Positions 16,101 to 23,266 of a DNA stretch of 26,761 nt are shown here, in pieces. The notes beneath the pieces were generated by a model. It was given only the letters and a program-made list of their open reading frames with translations, made no database searches and was not told where the DNA came from. The position numbers were made by a program, and so were the translations under genes. Within the stretch, counting starts at the first letter, position 1, and every line of letters starts with the position of its first letter. Source of the DNA: CAZLIC01 sp964559535 (GTDB lineage: Bacteria; Pseudomonadota; Alphaproteobacteria; Rhodobacterales; Rhodobacteraceae); NCBI GenBank assembly GCA_964559535.1, contig CAZLIC010000064.1:1-26761 (forward strand), written 5' to 3'.

Positions 16101-16933
16101 GACAACAGCACGCCGTCGAACACATGCGCCACCGGCCCGGTCAGCCAGACACCATCCGCGCGCCAGTCCACACCCAGCGTGCCGCCGTCGACATCCAGCG
16201 TGACGCGCCGCCCGGTCAGCCCGCGCAGGTGCGCGGCCACGGCCGTGGCGCAGGCGCCCGAGCCGCAGGCCAGCGTGACGCCGGTGCCGCGTTCCCACAC
16301 CCGCATGCGCAAGCGGTCGGGGGCGGTGATCGAGGCGAACTCGACATTGGTGCGCTGCGGGAACAGGGGGTGGTGTTCAATGCCGGGGCCTTCGGTGGCA
16401 GGGTCCACGGCACTCGCATCGGGGACGAAGAAGATGCAATGCGGGTTGCCCATGCCCACGGCCGCCGGATCGCCCGGCAGCGGCAGGCGCAGGGGGTCCA
16501 TCGGGCCGGACAGCGGGATATCTTGCCAGCCCAGAAGTGGCGCGCCCATGTTCACCCACAGCGCACCGTCGCGGCGTTCCGCGTGCAACAGGCCGCGCGC
16601 GGTGCGGATCGCCAGCCGGTCTCGCCCCGTCTCGTCCATCACCCGGGCAGCCACACAGCGCGTGGCATTGCCGCAGGCGGCGGCCATCGTGCCGTCGCTG
16701 TTCCAGAAATCCAGCACGATGTCACTGCCATCGCCATCGCGGATCTCGGCCAGCTGGTCGAATCCCACGCCGCGGTGCCGGTCGCCAACGCGGCGCGCGA
16801 TCTCGGCGGTGACCCGCCCTGCGCCCAAGCGCGAATCGATCACGACAAAGTCGTTCCCGGCCCCGTGCATCTTGGCAAAGGGCAGGCCGTCGGGGGGGAA
16901 GGGGGTGGTTGTCCGGTCCATGGCCGCCCACAT
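16097..16933 (-). CDS. dapF: Diaminopimelate epimerase
   Basis: This 278-residue cytosolic enzyme interconverts LL- and meso-diaminopimelate for lysine and peptidoglycan synthesis. It is a cofactor-free racemase using two cysteines, both present: Cys87 in MAAACGNATRC and Cys223 in TLACGSGACA. The N-terminal FAKMHGAGNDFVVID block and GMGNPHCIFFV are diagnostic. Two ATG starts are possible (16931-16933 and 16919-16921); neither has a good ribosome site, so I give the longer. It is the first gene of a dapF-mtaB pair and diverges from tRNA-Lys. Length is typical. Confidence 0.96.
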   Translation of the reverse strand: MWAAMDRTTTPFPPDGLPFAKMHGAGNDFVVIDSRLGAGRVTAEIARRVGDRHRGVGFDQLAEIRDGDGSDIVLDFWNSDGTMAAACGNATRCVAARVMDETGRDRLAIRTARGLLHAERRDGALWVNMGAPLLGWQDIPLSGPMDPLRLPLPGDPAAVGMGNPHCIFFVPDASAVDPATEGPGIEHHPLFPQRTNVEFASITAPDRLRMRVWERGTGVTLACGSGACATAVAAHLRGLTGRRVTLDVDGGTLGVDWRADGVWLTGPVAHVFDGVLLS

Positions 16934-16975
16934 ACGCGCAACCCAGGTGATTTTCCAGCCACAAGGGTTTGCCGC

Positions 16976-17004
16976 TTGACCCTGTCGGGCCTACCCACTA
17001 GGTA
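16976..17004 (+). promoter_or_regulatory. Promoter of tRNA-Lys
   Basis: TTGACC (16976-16981) and TAGGTA (16999-17004) are separated by exactly 17 bp. A start about 7 bases downstream would leave a leader of only about 5 bases before the mature tRNA at 17016. This is the best sigma-70 match I found in the window and is placed as expected for a stable RNA gene. Confidence 0.7.
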
Positions 17005-17015
17005 CCGCGCCGCGT

Positions 17016-17091
17016 GGGCCCGTAGCTCAGTTGGTAGAGCAACTGACTTTTAATCAGTGGGTCACAGGTTCGAATCCTGTCGGGCTCACCA
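17016..17091 (+). tRNA. tRNA-Lys (anticodon UUU)
   Basis: The 76 bases fold into a full cloverleaf. The acceptor stem is GGGCCCG paired with CGGGCTC (one G-U), discriminator A, and an encoded CCA at 17089-17091. The D-arm is AGCTCAGTTGGTAGAGC; the anticodon arm ACTGA-CTTTTAA-TCAGT gives anticodon TTT. The T-arm carries GGTTCGAATCC. It reads lysine AAA and AAG codons. No repeat of its 3' end occurs downstream in the window, so it does not look like an integrated-element attachment site here. Confidence 0.98.
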
Positions 17092-17435
17092 ATGGTATGA
17101 AGGCGTTGGTCGGCTGTTTCCGTGGGGCGCCAGCCGCTTGGCAACCTCGGGGCAGCCGTCTGGTGCGGTTCCAGGGCTTTCCGCCGATCCGGATGACATC
17201 AATGGGGGCCGTGCGCCGCCTGGTACGGCGGGCGGTCGCACCAAGCGAACCGCGACGCCGAAAGCCGCCACAAGCTCCGCGGTCCTCTGTCCAGAAGCAA
17301 CGCGCACGACAATCTGCACCCGACCGTGACCGGCACAACAAGCACCTTGGTGTGGGTTCCTCATCCGTCGGGGTTCGCGGCTGGCGCCTGGCAATTGCAG
17401 CCCAACCCGCTCGGGGTCAACAACCCGGTAAGAAC
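17092..17435. other. Gene-poor 344-base gap, possible decayed coding sequence
   Basis: No supported gene lies here. The frame read from near 17215 to about 17500 on the plus strand contains a coding-like segment (SNAHDNLHPTVTG, then VWVPHPSGFAAGAWQLQPN) in which HDNLHPTV faintly recalls phage tail-collar proteins. It lacks a start, runs into the antisense end of the DUF3137 gene and shows nothing else recognisable. I see no clear terminator after the tRNA. It may be a remnant or simple spacer. Confidence 0.3.
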
Positions 17436-18362
17436 CTACACCGAGGTTCCCGCCGCGATGGCATCCTGCTCGGCCTGCAAGAGCGCCGTCACGATCCGGT
17501 AGGGCTGCTGCATGTCGTCATAGGCGTGGCGGATGTCATCCAGCACTGCATCGCGCGACGCGAAAAGCCCGCCGATGCGGAACAGGTCGCGTTTCTGGCG
17601 GATCGCGACCCAGGTGCGCGTGCCGTCCGACATGGCAGAGTAGAGCCGCGCCCCGATGTCGCCGGCGGAATGCACCGACGTCAGCCGCTGCAACACCGCG
17701 CGAAACGCCGGGTGCCGCGCCACGTCCTGCGAGGATGCCCAGACGCCAAAGGCTTCGCTGCCGTCCAGAACCGAGTCCAGCCGGACCAGATCGTCCACCG
17801 CGATCCGCCCGCGGGTGCCGAACCAGCCGACCTCGGTCTCTTTCTGCGGCGCAACAAAGAAGGCGGGCAGCGGCGCGACGTTCTGGAACTCCATCACGAT
17901 GCCATCGAAGAAGACAGTCGAGTTCTTTCCGCCCGTCTCGACCTTCACCTCGGCAAAGGTCACGTCACGGTCGCCGATCCGGCCGCGCAGCACGTCTTCT
18001 GCCGTGCGCTGGCTGGCCTTTGGCAAGAGGCGAGGCGGGAAGGCCGCGACAAGGCCGGCATCCTTGTCACGGTAACTGAGGCCCAGCGTCCGGGCCAGTT
18101 CGGGCATGACCATGCGTTCGTGGTGTCGACGGATCGCACCGTAGACGAGGACAATCCCCACGACGGCGCCCATGAACACCCAGGTCTGCACCTCGTCGCC
18201 TCCGGTTCCGTCATTGCCAAGCGTGCGCAGCAGGCCCGGAATTGCCTGCAGGCCCAGCGCCACCAGTGCAGCGATGCCAAGCCACGCCAAGCCCTGCGCC
18301 CGTCGCATCTCGGGCCACAGGCGACCCAGCGTTTCGGTGATGTCGGGCGGGTCAGAGGGCAT
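17436..18362 (-). CDS. DUF3137 domain membrane protein
   Basis: This 308-residue protein has two predicted membrane helices near the N-terminus (about residues 24-45 and 59-77) and a soluble domain. The arrangement and motifs (MVMPELARTLGLSYRD, FAEVKVET, NSTVFFDGIVMEF, ASSQDVARHPAFRAVLQRL) match my memory of the DUF3137 family, whose function is not known to me. The start is the ATG at 18360-18362, which lies inside the end of the sulfotransferase-like gene (11-base overlap). It is therefore the last member of a four-gene coupled run with the class IV aminotransferase and PhyH genes. Whether it works with them or is carried along cannot be decided from sequence. Confidence 0.8.
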   Translation of the reverse strand: MPSDPPDITETLGRLWPEMRRAQGLAWLGIAALVALGLQAIPGLLRTLGNDGTGGDEVQTWVFMGAVVGIVLVYGAIRRHHERMVMPELARTLGLSYRDKDAGLVAAFPPRLLPKASQRTAEDVLRGRIGDRDVTFAEVKVETGGKNSTVFFDGIVMEFQNVAPLPAFFVAPQKETEVGWFGTRGRIAVDDLVRLDSVLDGSEAFGVWASSQDVARHPAFRAVLQRLTSVHSAGDIGARLYSAMSDGTRTWVAIRQKRDLFRIGGLFASRDAVLDDIRHAYDDMQQPYRIVTALLQAEQDAIAAGTSV

Positions 18363-19074
18363 GGGCGCGCAGCCGGTCATAAATCGGTCGTGCGGCATCC
18401 AGCAGCGCCTGCTGGTCGGGGCCGACCTGTGGCACCGGCCCTTCGGCGGCGTCAAATCCGGTCGAGCGGTGGACGGCACCGTACCAGTGCGGGGCAAAGG
18501 CGCCGTCGAACGGCTTTGGCCCGGCGGGCCAGTGCAGCATCGCGTCGGTCCAGGGCAGGCCGATGGCCGCGCACAGACGTTCCAGCACCGCGGGCGGGTT
18601 GGCGCGGATGTCGGCGCTGTCCACCACCACCGGCGCTTTGCCCGTCCGGTCCGCCACCCGGTCAAACAGCGCGGCCTGCTGCACGAAACCCAGATCCTCC
18701 AGCGTGGGGTTCTCGCGCTTGGCCAGATAGCTGGCAATCACCCTGGCAGGATGGCGGATCAGGAAGACGTTGGTGCAGGCCTCCATGAAGTCGAGCGGGA
18801 AGCCCGGGATCATGTGGTGCGTCATGTGCTTCTGGTAGAAGTAGCGCTCGCCCCCCGGCGCGTCGCCCGCACAGCGGGCGGCGACGCGGACCGGGTCGGC
18901 CTCACCCGCTGCCAGGATCTCGGCCGTCATCGGGTGGTCAAGTCCGGTGGCGGCCAGAAAGGCCGCATAGAACGGCTCGTCCCAGGCCGCACAATCGCCC
19001 CGCGCGGCAAAGCTGTACATCATGGCAGTCGACAGGTTCCGCGGCCCCGACCACATGGCGATTCGTGTCGTCAT
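18352..19074 (-). CDS. Sulfotransferase-like P-loop protein
   Basis: This 240-residue protein begins MTTRIAMWSGPRNLST, a P-loop-like variant of the 5'-phosphosulfate-binding loop of sulfotransferases. A 3'-phosphate-binding-like block follows (VFLIRHPARVIASYLAKRE). Further features are AWDEPFYAAFLAATGLDHP and LHWPAGPKPFDGAFAPHWYG followed by VHRSTGF. I recognise the same order of blocks in the N-terminal half of plant proteins annotated as branched-chain aminotransferase-like, where it is fused to a class IV aminotransferase. Substrate and activity are unknown, and PAPS use is not certain. The ATG overlaps the PhyH-gene stop by four bases; the 3' end overlaps the DUF3137 gene by 11. An aminotransferase is encoded two genes upstream. 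Confidence 0.85.
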   Translation of the reverse strand: MTTRIAMWSGPRNLSTAMMYSFAARGDCAAWDEPFYAAFLAATGLDHPMTAEILAAGEADPVRVAARCAGDAPGGERYFYQKHMTHHMIPGFPLDFMEACTNVFLIRHPARVIASYLAKRENPTLEDLGFVQQAALFDRVADRTGKAPVVVDSADIRANPPAVLERLCAAIGLPWTDAMLHWPAGPKPFDGAFAPHWYGAVHRSTGFDAAEGPVPQVGPDQQALLDAARPIYDRLRAHAL

Positions 19075-20252
19075 GACAGCCGCTTGGCCGCCTGTGAATC
19101 CAGCGCCGCGTTCAGCCGGTCCGCAGTCCACCGCTCGGCCAGTGCCTCGGCCACCAGCCGCGCCTGCGACTTGGGTGCCATGCCGCCCAAGGGCGGGTCG
19201 CGGTCCAGGTTGGTGGGGAAGGGATAACCCTCGGCACTGGCGGCAATCGCGCCCGCAACCTGCCCCGCCGTCAGCCCCCCGGCCAGCAGCGCGGGATACA
19301 GCGCCTTGACCATCCGCGTCCGGTCCACCGTCTCCATTGCCCGGCCATAGGCCGACGACACCTGGAACAGGTTCACCATCCGCTTCACATCCGCCGACCG
19401 GTTTGCCCCCGCCGCGTGGAACAGCGCGGGCGAGAAGAACAGCATGTCGCCCTTCTGCAGTGGCAGTTGCACATTGTGCGCCTCGAAATGCGCGCGGAAA
19501 TCGGGGCGGCCCATGGCCAGATAGCCGGGTTCGTAAAGCTGCGAGTACGGCAACAGCAGCGTCGGCCCCGTCACCAGCGCCGCGTCCACATGCGCCAGCG
19601 CGCCCTGCAGCGTCAGGAACGGCGACATGGTCTGCACATGCAGCGGATACCGCGCGATGTCGGCAGCCGACTGGAAGCCCAGATGGTAATCCCGGTGCGC
19701 CGACTGCGCTGCGCCGCCGGGGTTCACCACGTTCAGCTGCGCCGTCACCTGGTAGAACGGCCCCAGCCACGCCTCGGAAATCAGCGCAAGGAAGGGGTTG
19801 CCGTAGTAGCGCGCGAAGTTCGCCGGGTCGGCAAGGCAATGCTTTTCCAGTGAATTCCACAGCCGGTCATTCGCGCCGGGTTTTGCAAAATGGTCGCCCC
19901 CGCCCGACCCTGTGCGGTTCTGCTCGTCGATCATCGCTCGGAACAGGTCCGACGCGCGGTCGATCATCGCGTGGTCGTCCTCGGCGCCCTGCAGCACCAC
20001 CACGCCGGGGCCTACCGCCAGCGCCTCGGCCCATTCCGCCTTCAGCGCAAGCACGAAACCGGCGTCATCCAGCCGCGGCCGCAGCGCGGAGCAGTCGTAG
20101 ATCAGCACATTCTTCTGCACATCCGCTGCCAGCGGCCAGTCAGCCCGGTCCGTCACCCGCGCCGTCAGCGCGGCGAACTCGGCCAGATCGCAATCCTCGG
20201 CCGTCTGGAATACCCGCCCCTTACGCAGGGCAGCCACGTCCTTCGTCAGCAT
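19071..20252 (-). CDS. Phytanoyl-CoA dioxygenase (PhyH) family protein
   Basis: This 393-residue protein of the non-haem Fe(II)/2-oxoglutarate dioxygenase class has an HxD iron motif in SAHRDYHLGF (His186, Asp188) and a distal His in SPALFHAAGANRS (His279). Arg285 or Arg291 is positioned to bind 2-oxoglutarate. PhyH enzymes hydroxylate small molecules or lipid-derived substrates; the substrate here is unknown. The protein is longer than a minimal PhyH enzyme, with extra residues at both ends. Its ATG (20250-20252) follows the aminotransferase stop by one base, and its TGA overlaps the next ATG, so it sits in a tightly coupled operon with an aminotransferase and a sulfotransferase-like protein. 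Confidence 0.88.
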   Translation of the reverse strand: MLTKDVAALRKGRVFQTAEDCDLAEFAALTARVTDRADWPLAADVQKNVLIYDCSALRPRLDDAGFVLALKAEWAEALAVGPGVVVLQGAEDDHAMIDRASDLFRAMIDEQNRTGSGGGDHFAKPGANDRLWNSLEKHCLADPANFARYYGNPFLALISEAWLGPFYQVTAQLNVVNPGGAAQSAHRDYHLGFQSAADIARYPLHVQTMSPFLTLQGALAHVDAALVTGPTLLLPYSQLYEPGYLAMGRPDFRAHFEAHNVQLPLQKGDMLFFSPALFHAAGANRSADVKRMVNLFQVSSAYGRAMETVDRTRMVKALYPALLAGGLTAGQVAGAIAASAEGYPFPTNLDRDPPLGGMAPKSQARLVAEALAERWTADRLNAALDSQAAKRLS

Positions 20253-20253
20253 C

Positions 20254-21150
20254 TCATCCCCCCACCAGTGCTTTGTACAAATCGCGCAGCCGCACCGTCA
20301 CCGGCCCCATCTGCCCCGTGCCGATGGTCCGCCCGTCGATCACGCCCACCGGCGTCTGTGCCCCGAAGGTGCCGGTCAGGAACGCCTCGTCCGCCGAATA
20401 GGTTTCCAAGAGCCCGAAGTTCCGTTCGTAAACCGGAATCCCGTTCGCCCGGCACAGGTCGATCACCTTCTGCCGGGTGATGCCGGGCATGCAGTAGTCG
20501 CCGGTGCTGGTCCACACTTCTCCACGTCGCACGATGAAGAAGTTGCAGGCGTTCGTGGTGTTCACAAAGCCATGCACGTCCAGCATCAGCGCCTCGTCCG
20601 CACCGGCCTTTTCGGCCGCGATGCAGGCAAGGATGCAGTTCAGTTTCGAGTGGCTGTTCAGCTTGGGGTCCTGCGTCATCGGCAGGCCACGGATGTGCGG
20701 CACGGTGGCCAGCCGGATGGGCCGTGGCTGTTTCGGGCGCGAATGCTCCATGATGATCGCCATGGTGGGGCCACGCTGCGACAGGCGGGGGTGCTGGAAC
20801 GGCCGCGTCTTGACCCCCCGCGTCACCATCAGCCGGGCGTGGGCATCGCTGACCATCCCGTTCGCTGCTTGCGTGTCCAGCAGCGCCTGCTTCACCTGAT
20901 CCTTCGTCATCCCGATCGACAGGTCGATGGCAATCGCCGCCTCGAACAGCCGGTCGATATGCTCGTCGAGGAAGGCCCAGCGCCCGTTGTACAGCCGTAT
21001 TCCCTCCCACACCCCGTCACCCAGCATGAAGCCGCTGTCATAGACGCTGACCACGGCTTCGGCCTTCGGTACAATGCGGCCGTTCACATAGATGTGGATC
21101 GCCTCGTTGCGGGCGTCTTCCTCGGCCTGGTGGCTGAAGGTGTCGGTCAT
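20254..21150 (-). CDS. Class IV PLP-dependent aminotransferase (branched-chain / D-amino acid type)
   Basis: This 298-residue fold-type IV aminotransferase starts with IHIYVNGRIVPKAEAVVSVYDSGFMLGDGVWEGIRLYNG, the usual opening of the family (span about residues 18-56). Later blocks are HARLMVTRG, AGADEALMLDVHGFVNTTNACNFFIV and the phosphate-binding MPGITRQKVIDL. The PLP lysine is probably Lys163 in DPKLNSHSK, by comparison with plant homologues; Lys169 is an alternative. True IlvE and D-alanine aminotransferase have somewhat different motifs around it, so the substrate is open. The start is the ATG at 21148-21150. It heads the four-gene run and diverges from msrA. The combination with a sulfotransferase-like protein mirrors a plant fusion. 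Confidence 0.88.
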   Translation of the reverse strand: MTDTFSHQAEEDARNEAIHIYVNGRIVPKAEAVVSVYDSGFMLGDGVWEGIRLYNGRWAFLDEHIDRLFEAAIAIDLSIGMTKDQVKQALLDTQAANGMVSDAHARLMVTRGVKTRPFQHPRLSQRGPTMAIIMEHSRPKQPRPIRLATVPHIRGLPMTQDPKLNSHSKLNCILACIAAEKAGADEALMLDVHGFVNTTNACNFFIVRRGEVWTSTGDYCMPGITRQKVIDLCRANGIPVYERNFGLLETYSADEAFLTGTFGAQTPVGVIDGRTIGTGQMGPVTVRLRDLYKALVGG

Positions 21151-21287
21151 CTGGGTCCCCCGTTTGCTGCAGGCTATTGCGTGACGGGCCCGGTGGAAAG
21201 AGACTGCACTGCAATCAGCATTGCGTGAGGCGGGCAACCTTTCCGCGCCATGGGCGTATGTTCCTGCAGCAGACAAGGGAGATGGCG

Positions 21288-21911
21288 ATGTGGAAAGCGG
21301 CGATGCTGGCTCTGGTGGCGGCGGTGGCTCTGTCGGCGCAACGCGCCACGGCGGAAACGGCCGTTTTCGCGGGCGGCTGCTTCTGGTGCATCGAGGCGGA
21401 TTTCGAGAAGGTGCCAGGGGTGACTGGCGCGGTGTCGGGCTTTGCCGGAGGCACGTCGAAGGACCCGACCTATGACGACGTCTCCGACGGTGGTACGGGC
21501 CACTATGAGGCGGTGCAGATCACCTTTGACCCCGCACGCGTCAGCTATGACGAATTGCTGCGCATCTTCTTCCGCTCGGTCGATCCCACCGACGCGGGCG
21601 GGCAGTTCTGCGACAGGGGCAACAGCTACCGCACCGCCGTGTTCGCCAAGCCGGGGCAGAAGGCGGCTGCCGAAGCGGCCAAGGCCGAGGCACAGGTGGC
21701 GCTGGCGCAGAAGGTGGTGACACCCGTCCTTCCGGCCGGAGCGTTCTATCCGGCCGACGAGTACCATCAGGACTACTACAAGTCGTCCGACATCATCATC
21801 ACCCGCTTCGGCCCGCGGTCGAAGGCCAGCGCGTACAAGTTGTACCGCAAGTCCTGCGGTCGCGACGCCCGCATCCGTGAGGTCTGGGGCGCCGCGGCGG
21901 CGATCAACTGA
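21288..21911 (+). CDS. msrA: Exported peptide methionine sulfoxide reductase MsrA
   Basis: This 207-residue enzyme reduces methionine-S-sulfoxide. The catalytic motif GGCFWCIE gives nucleophile Cys31 (Cys34 next to it). GHYEAVQITFDP, FFRSVDPTDAGGQFCDRGNSYRTAVF and EYHQDYY are family blocks; a further Cys near the end (YRKSCG) could be resolving. Unlike the usual cytosolic enzyme, it starts with a clear Sec signal peptide (MWKAAMLALVAAVALSAQRATA), so I infer a periplasmic enzyme. The ATG at 21288 was chosen because GGGAG is six bases upstream; the ATG at 21282 abuts that site. The 3' end overlaps the convergent MFS gene by eight bases. Confidence 0.95.
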   Translation: MWKAAMLALVAAVALSAQRATAETAVFAGGCFWCIEADFEKVPGVTGAVSGFAGGTSKDPTYDDVSDGGTGHYEAVQITFDPARVSYDELLRIFFRSVDPTDAGGQFCDRGNSYRTAVFAKPGQKAAAEAAKAEAQVALAQKVVTPVLPAGAFYPADEYHQDYYKSSDIIITRFGPRSKASAYKLYRKSCGRDARIREVWGAAAAIN

Positions 21912-23169
21912 CGCGGCGCAGGCCACGCGCCAAAGGGCGCCAGACCGCCACCGTCAGCACCAACGCCGCCGCTGCGGCAACCCACACTGGCAACGCCACC
22001 GCCTGCGCCCGTGGCATGAACCCGTCCGCTACCTCGATCATCGCGCCCGAAAGCGCCAGCCCCACCGGAATCATCCCCCAGGCCAGCAGGCGGTACAGGC
22101 TGTTCACCCGACCCAGGATCGCGTCGGGGATCAACCGCTGGCGGTAGGTGACGCTGACGGTGTTCCAGACCAGGCCGAAGAATTCGAACACCGCAAAGGC
22201 CAGCGCCACGGCCCAGGGGCCGGGCAGCATGACCATGGCGGCAAAGCAGGGCGCGCTGAAGAACAGCGACCAACTGGCGGCCCGCGCCGCGCCCAGCCGC
22301 GCGACGATGCGCCCCGCCGTCAGCCCGGCCAACAACCCGCCGATGGCTCCACCGGCCAGAACCAGTCCGTATCCCCGCGCCGACAAGCCCATCACCTCTT
22401 GCGCATACAGCAGGAAGGCAATGGCCGACATCTGGTGCAGCAGGTTCCACAGCCCGGTGACCACCGCCAGAAGGCGCAACAGCGGTTGCGACAGCAGGAA
22501 GTGGATGCCGTCGCCGATGGCATCGGCGATCGACACCGGGACCGAAGGATTGAACGGGCGGAACCGCCCCTTCACCGCCACCACCAGGCCCACGGCGGCA
22601 AAGTACAGCGCCGCGTTTACCAGAAACGGCAGGCCCGTCGCCGTGGCCACCAGCCAGGCTGCCAGCGGCGGACCCAGCAGCTGGTTCGCCAGTATCTCGA
22701 CGCTCCACAACCGCCCGTTCGCGGTTTCCAGCCGGTCATGCGGCACCAGCGCGGGCAGCATCGTCTGCGCGGCGTTGTCGCGGAACACCTCGGCCACCCC
22801 CACCGTCGCCGCGGCCAGCGCCAGCAACACGAACAGATCCGCCCGCTCCATCCCGTTCATCGGCGCCGGGGGCAGCGGTCCGGACAGGGTGAAGGCCAGC
22901 CCGGCCACCAGAAACGCCACCCCGCGCAGCACGTCCATCGCCAGGATCAGCCGCCGCCGGTCCACCCTGTCGGCCACCAGACCGGCCGGAATGGCGGCCA
23001 GAAACCACGGCAGGCGCAAGGCAATGGGAATGGTGGCCAGAAGAACGGCGTCCCGCGTCAGCAGCGAGGCAACCCAGGTCCAGGCCAACGTCGCGATCCC
23101 GTCGCCCAGGTTGGTCAGGCCGCTGGCCGCGACGAAGCGCTGGTAGGCGGGGCCGAAGTTCGGTTTCAT
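21904..23169 (-). CDS. MFS transporter, EntS/MFS_3-like
   Basis: This 421-residue inner-membrane protein has about 12 hydrophobic segments. It carries the cytoplasmic loop signature GLVADRVDRRRLILAMDVLRG between helices 2 and 3, as in major facilitator exporters of the enterobactin-exporter-like group. EVFRDNAAQTMLPALVP and RVNSLYRLLAWGMIPVG are characteristic of that group. The substrate is unknown; drug or siderophore export is common for relatives. The ATG at 23167-23169 follows only a weak ribosome site. It is divergent from mutS (97-bp gap) and overlaps the end of msrA. Confidence 0.88.
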   Translation of the reverse strand: MKPNFGPAYQRFVAASGLTNLGDGIATLAWTWVASLLTRDAVLLATIPIALRLPWFLAAIPAGLVADRVDRRRLILAMDVLRGVAFLVAGLAFTLSGPLPPAPMNGMERADLFVLLALAAATVGVAEVFRDNAAQTMLPALVPHDRLETANGRLWSVEILANQLLGPPLAAWLVATATGLPFLVNAALYFAAVGLVVAVKGRFRPFNPSVPVSIADAIGDGIHFLLSQPLLRLLAVVTGLWNLLHQMSAIAFLLYAQEVMGLSARGYGLVLAGGAIGGLLAGLTAGRIVARLGAARAASWSLFFSAPCFAAMVMLPGPWAVALAFAVFEFFGLVWNTVSVTYRQRLIPDAILGRVNSLYRLLAWGMIPVGLALSGAMIEVADGFMPRAQAVALPVWVAAAAALVLTVAVWRPLARGLRRVS

Positions 23170-23266
23170 GACGCAAAGGCTATCACCGGCGTCTCGGCCG
23201 CGCCACGGGGCGCTTTTCATGGCGGGGCACAGGTTCTAGGGTCGGCCCCCGGCAGGCAGGGAACCC

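Noticed and set aside
17016..17091. tRNA-Lys as an attachment site for an integrated element.
   Set aside because: No integrase gene and no direct repeat of the tRNA 3' end found downstream in the window.
17054..17341. A minus-strand frame ending SPTGFEPVTH.
   Set aside because: That ending is the well-known artefact of translating the antisense of a tRNA T-arm; the tRNA-Lys explains it.
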